This document shows, one piece after another, positions 1 through 12,200 of a DNA stretch of 64,000 nt; within the stretch, counting starts at the first letter, position 1; each line of letters begins with the position of its first letter. The notes under the pieces were generated by a model. That model saw only the letters and a program-made list of their open reading frames with translations, was not told the DNA's origin and ran no database searches. The DNA comes from Euglena gracilis (taxonomy: Eukaryota; Euglenida; Euglenophyceae; Euglenales): the NCBI GenBank assembly GCA_039621445.1, contig CP154956.1, positions 45,303,291 to 45,367,290 of the forward strand, read 5' to 3'. A program made the translations under genes and the position numbers.

Positions 1-230
1 GTGTCAGAGGCGGTCAGATTTTTTGGGCTTTGGTTACCCAAGACCTGCCCAACCACCACAGAACTGACCAAAAACCAAAGCTCAAGAAGCTGACATGCAA
101 ATATTATCCACCAACGTGTTGGCCGACAATATTGATATAATATTGAGATGCCAATAACACCGCATTGTCTGGTGCTGTGCTGAGCCAATGCCACCAAACG
201 GCGGGCCAGTCGCAACGCCACAGCCTCGGA

Positions 231-3200
231 CTATAGCCGGGGAAAGCCACTCAGGGGCGGCCGCTCCTCCCCGACGGTCCGGCTCTTCCGCAGCTTCACG
301 CGGCCCTTCTTCAGCACCTGCAGCAGGGCTGGACAGCAAAGACTGGTGGGGGGGGGGGCGGACCCCCCTCAGCCACCACTCATGGGGTTTCGGGCACTCT
401 GGCACAGCCCTGGCCTGTGGGGCCGCGGTGGCCGCCGGGGCCGCGGCGCCGGCGGGGGTCGCGACGCGCCGCTGCACCCGCAGGCTGACGCGGCCCTTCC
501 GCACCGCGGGGGACGCCGTCCACCGCGCCCCCGCCAGGCCCGGACCGCGGGGACCGGGTTTGGCGCCGGCGGTGGCGGTCGCCCGGGGGGGGGGGGGGCG
601 CAAACGTCGGGCTTGCGGAGGAGGACAGCTGCGGCAGGGGCGATACACCCTCCGCACCACCCGGAAGGTTAGGGGAGTTCTTACCCCCCCCCCCCCCCGG
701 GAAGTTGTGACCTGACTGGTCAGCGAGCACAAACCTGGCTGATTTCTTCCCAACACAAAACGTCAACAAGCCCAGGTGACAACTTCCTGGTAGGAAGGCG
801 ACAACTTCACAGGATACTTGTTTTGGATGTCAAATTTCGACCCATTTGTGTTGAAACAATTCTTTTTGACCGATAATAACCATTTGATCGCACCGATGCC
901 AAAATTTTGCAAAATCCGCTGCAGATCTGTGGATTTTGTGAATAATGCCAAAACCAATTTTTACACAAGAAATCTGCAGGTACGGTCCTCAATGACAAAT
1001 CTGCAGGTCCTCAATGACAAAGACTTGATATCACAAGTCAGTGGATGAAGTTTGATCTCCCTGAGAGGGAAGGTGACCACCGGGAGGGACAAGGTTGTAG
1101 GTAAAAGTTTGGCGAGGGTGTGTCGACCAGGGTTCAATATAAAGGCAAGTGGGAGGGATAAGGACAAGGAAATCAGATCCCCCCCCCCTGCGGTCCAGGA
1201 GGGGGAAACCCCTTCCCACCTAAACAGTGGCACGGTCCAGGTGACCAACTTTTGGCCCGGCGCAAAGCATGAGCCCCCCAAAAAAGTCCCAAAATGGCCA
1301 AAAGTGCCACTTTGCGCACTACCCTTTGCGCACTACCCCCCTCCCTATGTCCAAAGTGGTAACCTCTGTCCTCCGACGGGGGGGGGGTGGTTGTTGGGCT
1401 GTGACCAAAAAGTTGTCCAATGTCGGGGGGGGGGGGGGGGCGGTGGACCACAGGCCCAAAAAAAAAAGTTGGCGGATACCCGGGGCCCAACCCCCCCCCC
1501 CCAAAAGCCAAAATTTCCCACCGGAAATTTTAGGCAATGGGGGGTGGTCCCACAACCACCCCACCCCTCCTCCTCTGCGGGGGCAAAAAAAATATTCCGG
1601 CGCAAAGCGCCGGGTGTGTATTTTAGGACCCTCTTGAGGCTCAATATAAAAATTTGCACCCAAATGCATGGGTTCCGGGCCAAAACCGGGGGGGGGGGAG
1701 CGTCGAAAAACGCTCATTTTCGGCTCAAAAACAGTTCTTCCGGGTCCGGGAAACATCGCTTCGGGGAATTTTTTTTCGATTTTTTTCCCGAATTTTTTCG
1801 ACCCTTCCAACCCAAAAACGGCCAAAACGGTCAAAATGGCCCAAATTGGCTGAAAAATAGCCGTAACTCGGCTGGGCGGGGAGTTGCAGGGAAATCAAAT
1901 ACCCTTAGATAGGGCCTCAAAGGGCTTCAATTCAGGTCTCCGGACCTTTCCTTTGCCTCCCCACCATTTTCGAGAAATTTTGGAAAAATTGATTTTTTGA
2001 CCCAAATGTGTGGTGTCCACATGCGAACCACAAATATTTTTTGGTGTCCACACGTGAACCACAAAAAAAAGTTTGGTGTCCACAGTGAACCACAAAATGA
2101 CAACCTTGGTGTACCACACTAAATGAATGTCTGCGCACCACTCCCCGGTCGGAGGACTCCTTTTCAGAGGTTTGTCCCATTTTTTTTGGTCCGGGCGCAA
2201 TGCGCCGGGCCGAAAAACTTTGCACCCAAAATCGACCAAAAAATTGGCAAAATGCCCATTTTTTGGGATTTTTTTTGTTGCAAAAATGTGTCGAAATCGT
2301 CCCACGACAACGGGGGGTGGTCGTTGGACATCGGGGTGTCGTTGGACACAGAGACCCAAAAGAAAATTCGACCTAAAATTGGCACCTTGACAATCCCGCC
2401 CGCATGGGAAACCACATTCATCCCTGCCACTGTCAGTGAAGCCACTTCATTGGGCAGGGCCTGGCTGCATCCCGCCGCGGGACGAATCGCCGGGCCACCT
2501 GGTCGTAGCTGTCGAAGAACCACCTCAGCCGGTGCCGGGGGATGCGCAGGGTGGGTCCAGGGCCTGGTGGGGGGGGGGGCTGGAGGCATTGCGTGGCGGC
2601 GGGTGGATGTTCACGGGAGGTTGGGTGGCCGTTGGTTGGGCCGCGGCCGGCCGCGGCCCAACCAAAATTGTGTTTTGGTTGGACCGCGGCCGGCCGCGGC
2701 CCAACCAAATTTTTTTTTTTGTTGGGCTGCGGTCTGCCGCGGCCGACCTCGGCCCAACCTCCCATTACTGTCCGAGAAGCACTTTTATGGTAACTGACTG
2801 ATTGGGAGACCATACTAAATAAAACAGAGGAATGCAGAATAACTGAGGCATGAACAAACAAGAAATGAGAGGCAACAACTATGGGAGGTGCATCCAGAAG
2901 CAGACTGCAGTGCGAAATGGATTGCGTAAACAGAAGCAACAACACGCCAAACCACAAGCTAACCCTAACCCTAACTCTATCCCTAACCCTAACCCTGCAT
3001 CAGAAAAAATATGTTTCTTTTAAAACGCGTGGAAAATTTCCCCTACAGGGTACCAGCTACCCCAAAGAGTCGCCCAACTAGGGTTAATACACATGGGGGG
3101 ACCCTCGCTCGGCGCCTTCGGCGCCTCGCTCGGGTCCCCCCATGTTTTTAACCCTAGTTGGGCGACTCTTTGGGTTCGCTGTGTACCCTGTAGAGGGATA

Positions 3201-6200
3201 TATAGCAACGATGAGCGGGATGGTTGCAACCATGGGGGATGAAATCTTAACCCTAACCCTATTCCTTCTAATAACCTCAGAAATTCTCTCGGTATGGGAA
3301 TATTTTTGAATAAAAATATTCATGAAAGAGTGCATTCCTGCGTCAGAAAAAAAACAAACAAACAAGCAGAATCAAGAACAATGAACCACGGTAACAAACT
3401 CCAAAAAAAGACTTGCAACTGATACCTGAATGCATAAGAAAAAATATGTTTCCTGCATAAGAAACAATATGTTTCTTTTAAAACGCGTGGAAAATTCCCC
3501 CCTACAGGGTACCAGCTACCCCAAAGAGTCGCCCAGCTAGGGTTAATTCACATGGGGGGACCATGCCAGTGAAAGGTTCATGTCTTCCAGATCGTGCCAA
3601 TGAAAGAAAAAGAGTTCAAACTGAATTGTCTTCCTCTCTTCCCCTGTTTGTTCGAGGGCCCCATCACAGTGCATTCTCAGAATAGCGGAGGACGGAGGGA
3701 ACGGAGTTTGGATCAGTGGCTCGCAGAACAGTGCTCGGACGGTCATGGGAGGTTGGGTCGCGGTCGGCCGCGGCCGACCGCGACCCAACCATAAAAATCA
3801 TTTTGGTTAGGCCGCGGTAGACCGCGGCCGGCCGCGGTCCAACCAAAAAAATGCTTTTGGTTGGGCCGCGGCCGGCCGCGGTCCAACCAAAAAAAAAATT
3901 TGGTTGGGCCGCGGCCCAACCAAACAAAGCTAAACTTGGCCGTGGTTGGGCCGCGGCCGTCCGCGGCCCAACCAAAATCCTGTTTTGGTTGGGCGACGGT
4001 CGGCCGCGGCCGGCCGCGGCACCTACCTCCCACGGACCAACCTCCCGTGACATCCCACCCGCGTGGCGGCGGGGAGAAGGCAGAATCCTGGAAGTCGTCA
4101 CCTGTGCCTCGCTGACGGTCACACCGCGGCCCGGCACCGACCCATCCACCTCCCACCGGGGTCAGCACCCATCTACTCGACGCTGCGCACTCAAAGCAGA
4201 GGACCCCCCTCTTCGCGGGGACCCGCTTAGCCCGACCCCGGGAGGGGGGGGGGAGGAGCGGGTACCCTCCCCCCCCGGAGTCCAAAAAAAAACTTCTGGG
4301 CGACGCTTGTGCACGTCAGTGCTCGCGACGGCGCCTGCCGGGACCTGTGCGTCGTGGCGGGCGGCCTTGCAGAAGCACTCCTCTGGGTCGTCCACCCAGC
4401 TGTTGTGCTCCGCGAGGACGGTGTACCACGGCTGGTTCAGGGCGGGGTCCTCCAGGTCCCCCAGGTACCTCCCCACCAGGGGCGGGGGCCCTCCAGGGTG
4501 GGACCCTCAAGGGGCGGGGTTGGTGCGAAAGAAGTCACATTTCGCGGTTGTCTGCCGGGGTTTGCCACACAGCTTTCTGCTCAGAGCCTTGCCATTCAAA
4601 AATGCCACCAAGGATCCCTGAAAGAAAGAGGGGTGTTGAGAACATTGCGCGCCGCAGTTGAGGGGCATTGGTGTGGGTTTGCGTCCGCAGGAAGTGTTTT
4701 TTGAGTGAAGCATGTACCACGCGTCTCTTGCGTGGAGAGTACAAGCCCCTCCCCACTGGCCCTGTCCTCCCCGGGCCCTGAGAAGGATCCACCCCCGCGA
4801 CTTTTTGCAGAACACGGTGCGGGACACCACCACGAGGCCGGGCGACCCGCCACGTGCAATGCCAGGGCCGAGGGACACCACTTCTGCAAGGCAACAACCC
4901 ACGCGTTTTTGTGGGCGGGCACTTTCAATGACACTTGGGGGCGTTGGTTTCCTTTCGGGGAGGTGGCGGGGTCAGCATTTTCGGTATGCATCGAAATCCC
5001 GAAGGCGGTAGCCTCCTAAAATACTTTGTTTGAGCTTTCTAGTGTCGTTGTCTGCGTTGAATGCTGAGGTCCCCCTCCCCCACCAAGTGAACCACCAATT
5101 TTTCCATAAAAAAAAACAGCAACAGCCCCTCTCGCCCACCCATCCTGTCTCAGCACATTCCAAAATCCGCTGAAAAGTGGCAAAAAATCCAAAAATTCTA
5201 AAAATCCGAAATTTTTTTGATGGTTGACAATGGGGAAAATTGACAACCAGGTTGACAATGGGGGAAATCGACTTCTATCACCATCACATGACCCATCAAT
5301 CCAAACCATCAAAATTCGGAAAAAAGCACAACACGTTTTCAGGATTTCTACTTTTCGCTGCCCTTTCAAGCCCTGGACCATCCAAGTGCCTTCCACATTC
5401 AGATACTCCAAAAAAACGACCACCAAATGGTCAGGGTCAGGGTCAGGGGCAGAGGTGGGGGGGCTCCACCCTCCACTGGCTGTCCTGCTCCAGGGCACAC
5501 CCCCAATGGGGCTGGGCGAGAAGCAGTGGCCTCCGGCAAGCGTTCGGGGGCCGCCCGCACACCGGCGCGCCCGGAGTTGTGGAGCACGACGTCGCCGATG
5601 GCGAACTTGGCCCGGCGCTGGGGCAGCGGTGGAAGCGCCTGCGATGGGACCAGGGCTGTGCGGGAAGGCCTGGGGTGGGGTCAAACACCCCACACAGGTG
5701 GAATATTTTTTAAAGTGCCGTAAAAACTTAAAAAAACCTTAAAAAGCGCCCTAAATTTTTTGTCAAAATATCTTAAAAAACCTTTAAAAACCTTAAAAAA
5801 ATTCCTTCCGGCAATTTTTTTTGTGTTCGAGCAAAAATGCAGTCACAAAATCTCGGCCAAAACAAGCCAATTTTGGGAAAAAATAGCTTTTGGCATCGCT
5901 GGATCATTCTCTGTCCACAAAAACTCGAAAAAACAGGGGTTTCAACTTTTTATTTTGGACCCCCGTTCAATGCCAGGATGGCCCTTGGACTTCCCTTCTT
6001 GGAAAATGCATACCTGAAAACTTGAAAATGCCTTAAAAGACCTTCAAAAACGCCTTAAAAACCTTATTTTTTAAAAAAAAATCCACACCTTAAAAAACAA
6101 TACCCCCTAATAAATCAAATCTGAACAATACCCCCTGCCCTACATCCCCCACCCACACCCACCCGGGTTCGGAGATTCCCGGCCAGCCCTGGCCAGGGCG

Positions 6201-9200
6201 GGCAGGGCGTTCAGGTGGCGCAGCGCCTCGAAAGCCAGCCGGTCGTCCCGCGGCCCGCGGCCCGCTGGGCACCTTTTGGGGCGATGGCTGGAGGCATGCT
6301 GTTTATTTCGGGGCTGGTGGCTGACCTGTACGGCGCTTGACCCTTGTTACCAGGCTTCTTTTTAAGACCCCCCGGGGGGGGATGGGGGTCCCCAAAAATT
6401 GGGCCATCTAGGGTCATTTCCCAGAAAATTTTCAGCTCTTGGTGCTGAAACCCACACCCCGGACTCCAGCCTGGGACACCCCCCACAGGGTCCAGGGTCC
6501 GACCGCAGCACCCCGGGTCTCCCGGGCTAAAACGGCCTGTGACGGCAGGGTTACAGTAGGAGGATGTTTCCGTAAGAGGATGCTCTAGAGCATCCTGTAG
6601 GGTCCGCTCGAGGTCGCTCGAGGATGCTCGAAAACATCCTCGAGTGTCGCTCGAGGTCACTCGAGGATGCTCTAGATCATCCTCGAGTGTCGCTCGAGGT
6701 CGCTCGAGGATGCTCGAAAACATCCTCGAGTGTCGCTCGAGGTCGCTCGAGGATGCTCTAGAGCATCCTCGAGCGTCGCTTGAGGTCGCTCGAGGATGCT
6801 CGAAAACATCCTCGAGTGGCGCTAGAGGGCGCTCGAGGATGCTCTAGATCATCCTCGAGCGTCGCTCGAGGTCACTCGAGGATGCGCGAAAACATCCTCG
6901 AGTGCCGCTCAAGGTCGCTCGAGGTCGCTCGAGGATGCTCTAGAGCATCCTCCTGCGTACATACATGCATGTATCACGAGACTCAGAACAGATTTCGAAC
7001 GGGGCACTTTGTTGGATTGGCACTGGCACTGGGGGACCATGAATTGAGCATCCCTCGCAGGCACCACACAGCAGGCACCTCTCGAGCTGTTACTAAACTG
7101 TTCGAGGGCCCCAAATAACAAACTCCCTTGTGTTTCCCAGTCGTTTCGGGGGGCAAATCCCTTCTGTTGCTCAACTGTTCGAGGGCCCAAAAATAACAAA
7201 ATCCCTTGTGTTTCCAAGTCGTTTCGGGGGGCAAATCCCTTCCGTTGCTCGACTGTTCCAGGGCCCCAAAATAACAAAATCTCTTGTGTTTTCCAGTCGT
7301 TTCGGGGGGCAAATCCCTTGTGTTTCCAAGTCGTTTCGGGGAGCAAATCCCTTCTGTTGCTCAACTGTTCGAGGGCCCAAAATAACAAAATCCCTTGTGC
7401 TTCCAAGTTGTTTCAGGGGGCAAATCCCTTGTGTTTCCCAGTCGTTTCGGGGAGCAAATCCCTTCTGTTGCTCAACTGTTCGAGGGCCCCAAAATAACAA
7501 AATCCCTTGTGTTTCCAAGTCGTTTCGGGGAGCAAATCCCTTCTGTTGCTCAACTGTTCGAGGGCCCAAAATAACAAAATCCCTTGTGTTTCCAAGTCGT
7601 TTCGGGGGGTAAATCCCTTCCGTTGCTCGACTGTTCGAGGGCCCCAAAATAACAAAATCCCTTGTGTTTCCAAGTCGTTTCGGGGGGCAAATCCCTTGTG
7701 TTTCCAAGTTGTTTCGGGGGGGCAAATCCCTTGTGTTTCCAAGTCGTTTCGGGGAGCAAATCCCTTCTTGAGTCCCTCCTTGAGTCTGTTGCTCAACTGT
7801 TCGAGGGCCCCAAAATAACAAAATCCCTTGTGTTTCCAAGTCGTTTTGGGGGACATACATGCATGCATATACGTAGGAGGATGCTCGAGATGTCGTTCGA
7901 GGTCGCTCGAGGATGCTCTAGAGCATCCTCGAGCGTCGCTCGAGGTCGCTCGAGGATGCTCGAAAACATCCTCGAGTGTCGCTCGAGGTCGCTCGAGGTC
8001 GCTCGAGGATGCTCGAAAACATCCTCGAGTGTCGCTCGAGGTCGCTCGAGGTCACTCGAGGATGCTTTTTAAGCCCCCCCCTGGATGGGGGGGGGCTTAA
8101 AAACGCTCGAGGATGCTCGAGCTCGAGCGCTCGATCTCGAGCATCCTCCTACGGTAACCCCCCCGCCTGTGACCCCCCATCCACCCCAAACCGTGCGGAG
8201 TGGGGCCGTTGCAAATGGAGCGGTTTGTTGTGGGGCCAAAACTTGTATCCGTCGCCAGTTCCCTCTCCCTGGTTTCAAGGGAGAAACTTACTGGCCAAGA
8301 ATAACGCCCCCCCCCCCCCCCCGGCCCCCGGGAAAATGTCTCCAGACAAGTCAGCGAGTGCGAGGTGGGAGACAGGTCCCTATAAGGCCAAGTCAGCGGG
8401 TACGGAGGGCAGAGGACAATGGGGATGCCTAACAAGCGGTGCCGGCACCGCTGGGGCACCGCTTGACACCGCTGGGACAGGAACCCATGGAATAATACTG
8501 AGGGGAAAAATTCGGGGATTTCCATAAAGAAGCACAAAAACATCTCGTTGTGACCAAGCACCTCTGGTCAGCCATGCCCTTGGGCCCAGCATCGCCCTGC
8601 ATCGCTTTCGAAGCTCTTAGAGGTGCACCTCCTGTACCTGCATCCACTCAGATACCTGCATCCGGAGCATCCAAAACAGCATCTGCAACCACTTCATCCG
8701 CTTTTGTCCACTTTTTTACCCACCTTGTACAACTTTGGCCACCCTTGGCCACTTTTGGCCACTTCTGGCTACTTTTGGCCACTTTGCCCAACTTCACTCA
8801 CCTTTGGCCGCAAGCTCCCCTGATTTACTTGGCCAATCCAGCATCTGCATAAACCGCATTAACCTAGTCTGCAGAAATTGCACCTTGTCCAACATATGCA
8901 TCTTGCCTAGCATCTGCATCTTGTGCTTGTCAAATATCAACATCTTGGCCGGTATTTGCATCTTATGTGGTGTCTGCACCTTGTCCAGTGCCTACATCTT
9001 GTCCAGTGCCTGCATCCATTGCATCTTGTCTAATATCTGCAACCACTGCATCTTGTCCAGTGTGTGCATCTTGCCCAATACCTGCATCCGCTGCATCTTG
9101 TCCAATGTCTTCCTCTTGTCCAGCATCTGCATCTTGTCCAGCATCTACATCTTGTCCAGCATCTGCATCTTTTCCAGTGTCTGCATCTTGTCAAACGTCT

Positions 9201-12200
9201 GCATCTTGTCCAGTATCTGCAACTTGTCCACATCTGCAACTTGTCCAGCATCAACATCTTGTCCAGTATCTGCATCTTTTCCACTGTCCGCAGCTTGTCC
9301 AGCGTCTGGATCTTGTACAGTATCGCGTCTGGATCTTGTACAGTATCTGCGTCCACTGCATCGTGTCCGGTATCTGCATGTTGTCCAGTATCTGCAACCA
9401 CTGCATCTTGTCCAGTATCTTGCTCTTGTCCAGCATCTCCATCTTGTCCAGCATCTGCAACCACTGCATCTTGTCCAGCATCTGCATCTTGTCCAGTGTC
9501 TGCATCTTTTTCCAGTACCTGCATCTTGTCCAGCATCTGCATCTGGTCCAGCATCTGCAACCAGTAGATCTTGTCCAGCATTTGCAACCACCACATCTTG
9601 TCCAGCGTCTGCATTGTGTCCAGTGTCTGCTTCTTGCCTGATGTTTGCATCCATTGGCTCCCAACCTACCAAAAATGATCACAAAAGCCCCAAAGAGCAA
9701 CCAAAATGACCTAAAATGGCTTGAAATAACCTAAAATTGCCCAAAAACACCAACAAAATCCACAAAAGATTCACAAAATTTCACAAAAAATACCCAAAAA
9801 TCACCAAAAATGGCACAAAAATGGCACAAAAATGGCAAATTGACCCAATATTTGCCCAAATCAATGCAAAATAGCCCCAAATTAGCAAAAAATACACCCA
9901 AAATGGTCAAGATGGGTGTAATATTGGAGACTTGTGGGGAAATTGTCCTAAAGATGGGCTTAATTCTTCAAAATATACAAAAAATGCCGGCATCGCCCAG
10001 CATCGCCCAGCATCAGAACCCCACCTCTGGTCTCCAAAAATCCAGCATCGCCCAACATCGCCCAGCATCGCCCAGCATCATCAGAGGTGCTTGGTTGTGA
10101 CATAAACATTTGTGGGCCATCAAAAAAACCTGCTTAGAACAAAAGCACATGGAAAATTTTTTGCAAGGGTTCCCCCTAAAAAAGGAAAGCCTTCCGTCCC
10201 AGCGGTGTCAAGCGGTGCCAACGGTGTCGGCACCGCTTTTTAGGCATCCCCAATTACCTGGGGGTCCAGGTCGGAGGGAAAAAAATCGAAACTTTTGATC
10301 CCTGGCGACAAAATAAAACACCGGAAAATATTGCTTTTCACAAGATTTGTCACCAGAAGCCTGAAAAAATGTTCGAATTTTTTTTAACCCTGGAAATCAC
10401 CTTACTTAAAGAAAAAGTTCAAAAAAATTAGAAAATTTGTTCTTTTTTTAGGGGACAGGTAAGAGGGTGCGACGGTGGGAGACGGGTCCCCATGAGCAAG
10501 CACCTCTGGTCAGTCATGCCCTTGGGCCCAGCATCGCCCAGCATCGCCCAGCATCGCCCAGCATCGCCTTTGGAGCCCTTGAAGGTGTACCTATAAGCCT
10601 GCTGCTTTTGCCGCTCTAGCCCACTTTTGGCTACTTTTGGCCATCTTTGGTTGCTTTTTGACCACTTTGACCACTTTTGACTGCTTTTTGCCCACTTTGA
10701 CCACCTTTGACTGCTTTTTGACCACTTTTGCCCACATTTGCTACCTTTTGACCAATTTTGACGGCTTCTTGACCACTTTTGCTGCTTTTTGCCCACCTTT
10801 GCCCATTTCCAACCATCTTTGCAGCTTTTTGATCACTTTTGTTGCTTTTTGACCACTTTTGGCCCACTTTTGCCTGCTTTTTGACCACTTTTGACAACTT
10901 TTGTTGCTTTTCGACCACTTTTGCCCACGTTTGCTACTTTTTACCCACTTTTGGTCATTGTTGCTGCTTTTTGATCACTTTCACTTTTTTGTTGCCCACT
11001 TTTGCTGCTTTTTGACTACTTTTGCCCACGTTTGCCCACTTTTTTACCACTTTTGCTGCTTTCTGACCACTTTTATCCACTTTTGCCTGTTTTTTGACCA
11101 CTTTTTGACCACTTTTGCTGCTTTTTGCCGGAGGATGTGGTGCAGGCCTGTGAGATGACAACATCGAGTGACAACATCGAGGAGGGGGGGTTAGCCCAAT
11201 TGGCCAATGGACGTTCCCTTGGCCAACTTTGGCCAGTTTCGGCAAGGGCGCAGAAAACCTCCAAAAACGTCCGTTTCGAAAATGGTAAAAATTGCCGGAT
11301 AAGAAAAAGTCATGACCAATCCAAAAATGCACAAAAAATCGACCAATTTTGCACACGTCAAAAATTATGGGGTCGGGGTCCTCGAGCCCCCCCCCCCTAA
11401 TTGTCCCCCCCCCCCCCCTAATTGGCTAATTGGGGGTCTGAAGGAGCCCGGCCATTAGCCAAATAGGGGGGGGGTGAGGGTACCTGTTGCCCAAGAATTG
11501 GCTGAATTTGCCATTTTTATTTTCACCTTCTTTCAGCCGATGTTGTCTCACAGTTTTGGCACTTCTGACACAAGAATCGGTCGTTTGTGTCGGTGATCCG
11601 ATCACAAGGAAGAAGAGCCATCATTGTCGCTTCCTTTTGCCTCTTTCCTTGGCTCTTAAAGGCATTTATGTGTGCGAAGGTTTTGAGATGGGGTAGGGAT
11701 TTTTTTGGGACATATAAGTGACATATAGGTATAGGTATAGGTATAGGTTGTCGACACATAGGTATAGGTCTTTTGCCAAACCTATACCTATACGCAACCT
11801 TGCCACGGGATTCAGCAATACCCCCCCCCTAAATGACCCTATTAATGTTGCTTCAGGACCCCCCAAAGGGTCATCTAGGGGGGGGTCATTTAGGGGGGGG
11901 GATACTTCTCCCACTTGAAAAATTGCTCTGCTCTATGACCCCCCCTAGATGACCCCCCCAGGGGGGTCATCTAGGGGGGGGGGGGTCATCTAGGGGGGGG
12001 TCGCTGAGCTCTTATCCCTTTATGGGTAAGAGCGAAGCTTACCACCGTCGAAACCCCCCCCCCCCGACCCCCCCCCCTCCCCCCCCCCCCGGGTCGGGGC
12101 CACCAGGAGAACCGACGGATTATCACCATGATCCCGGCCCGGTTCCCGGAATTTTTTTTTTCAGTCACGAGCGACTGGATTCCTAGTTTCCGAATCACCT

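Noticed and set aside
2955-3260. Chromosome end
   Set aside because: The CCCTAA runs are short, internal and repeated together with a foldback element.
7130-7868. 160-229-codon ORFs
   Set aside because: They read through the ~78-bp tandem array in several frames.
6555-8160. CRISPR array
   Set aside because: The repeats are contiguous palindromes without unique spacers, in a eukaryotic intron.
8735-9709. 324-codon ORF and several overlapping frames
   Set aside because: Product of an 18-bp minisatellite whose period is a multiple of three.
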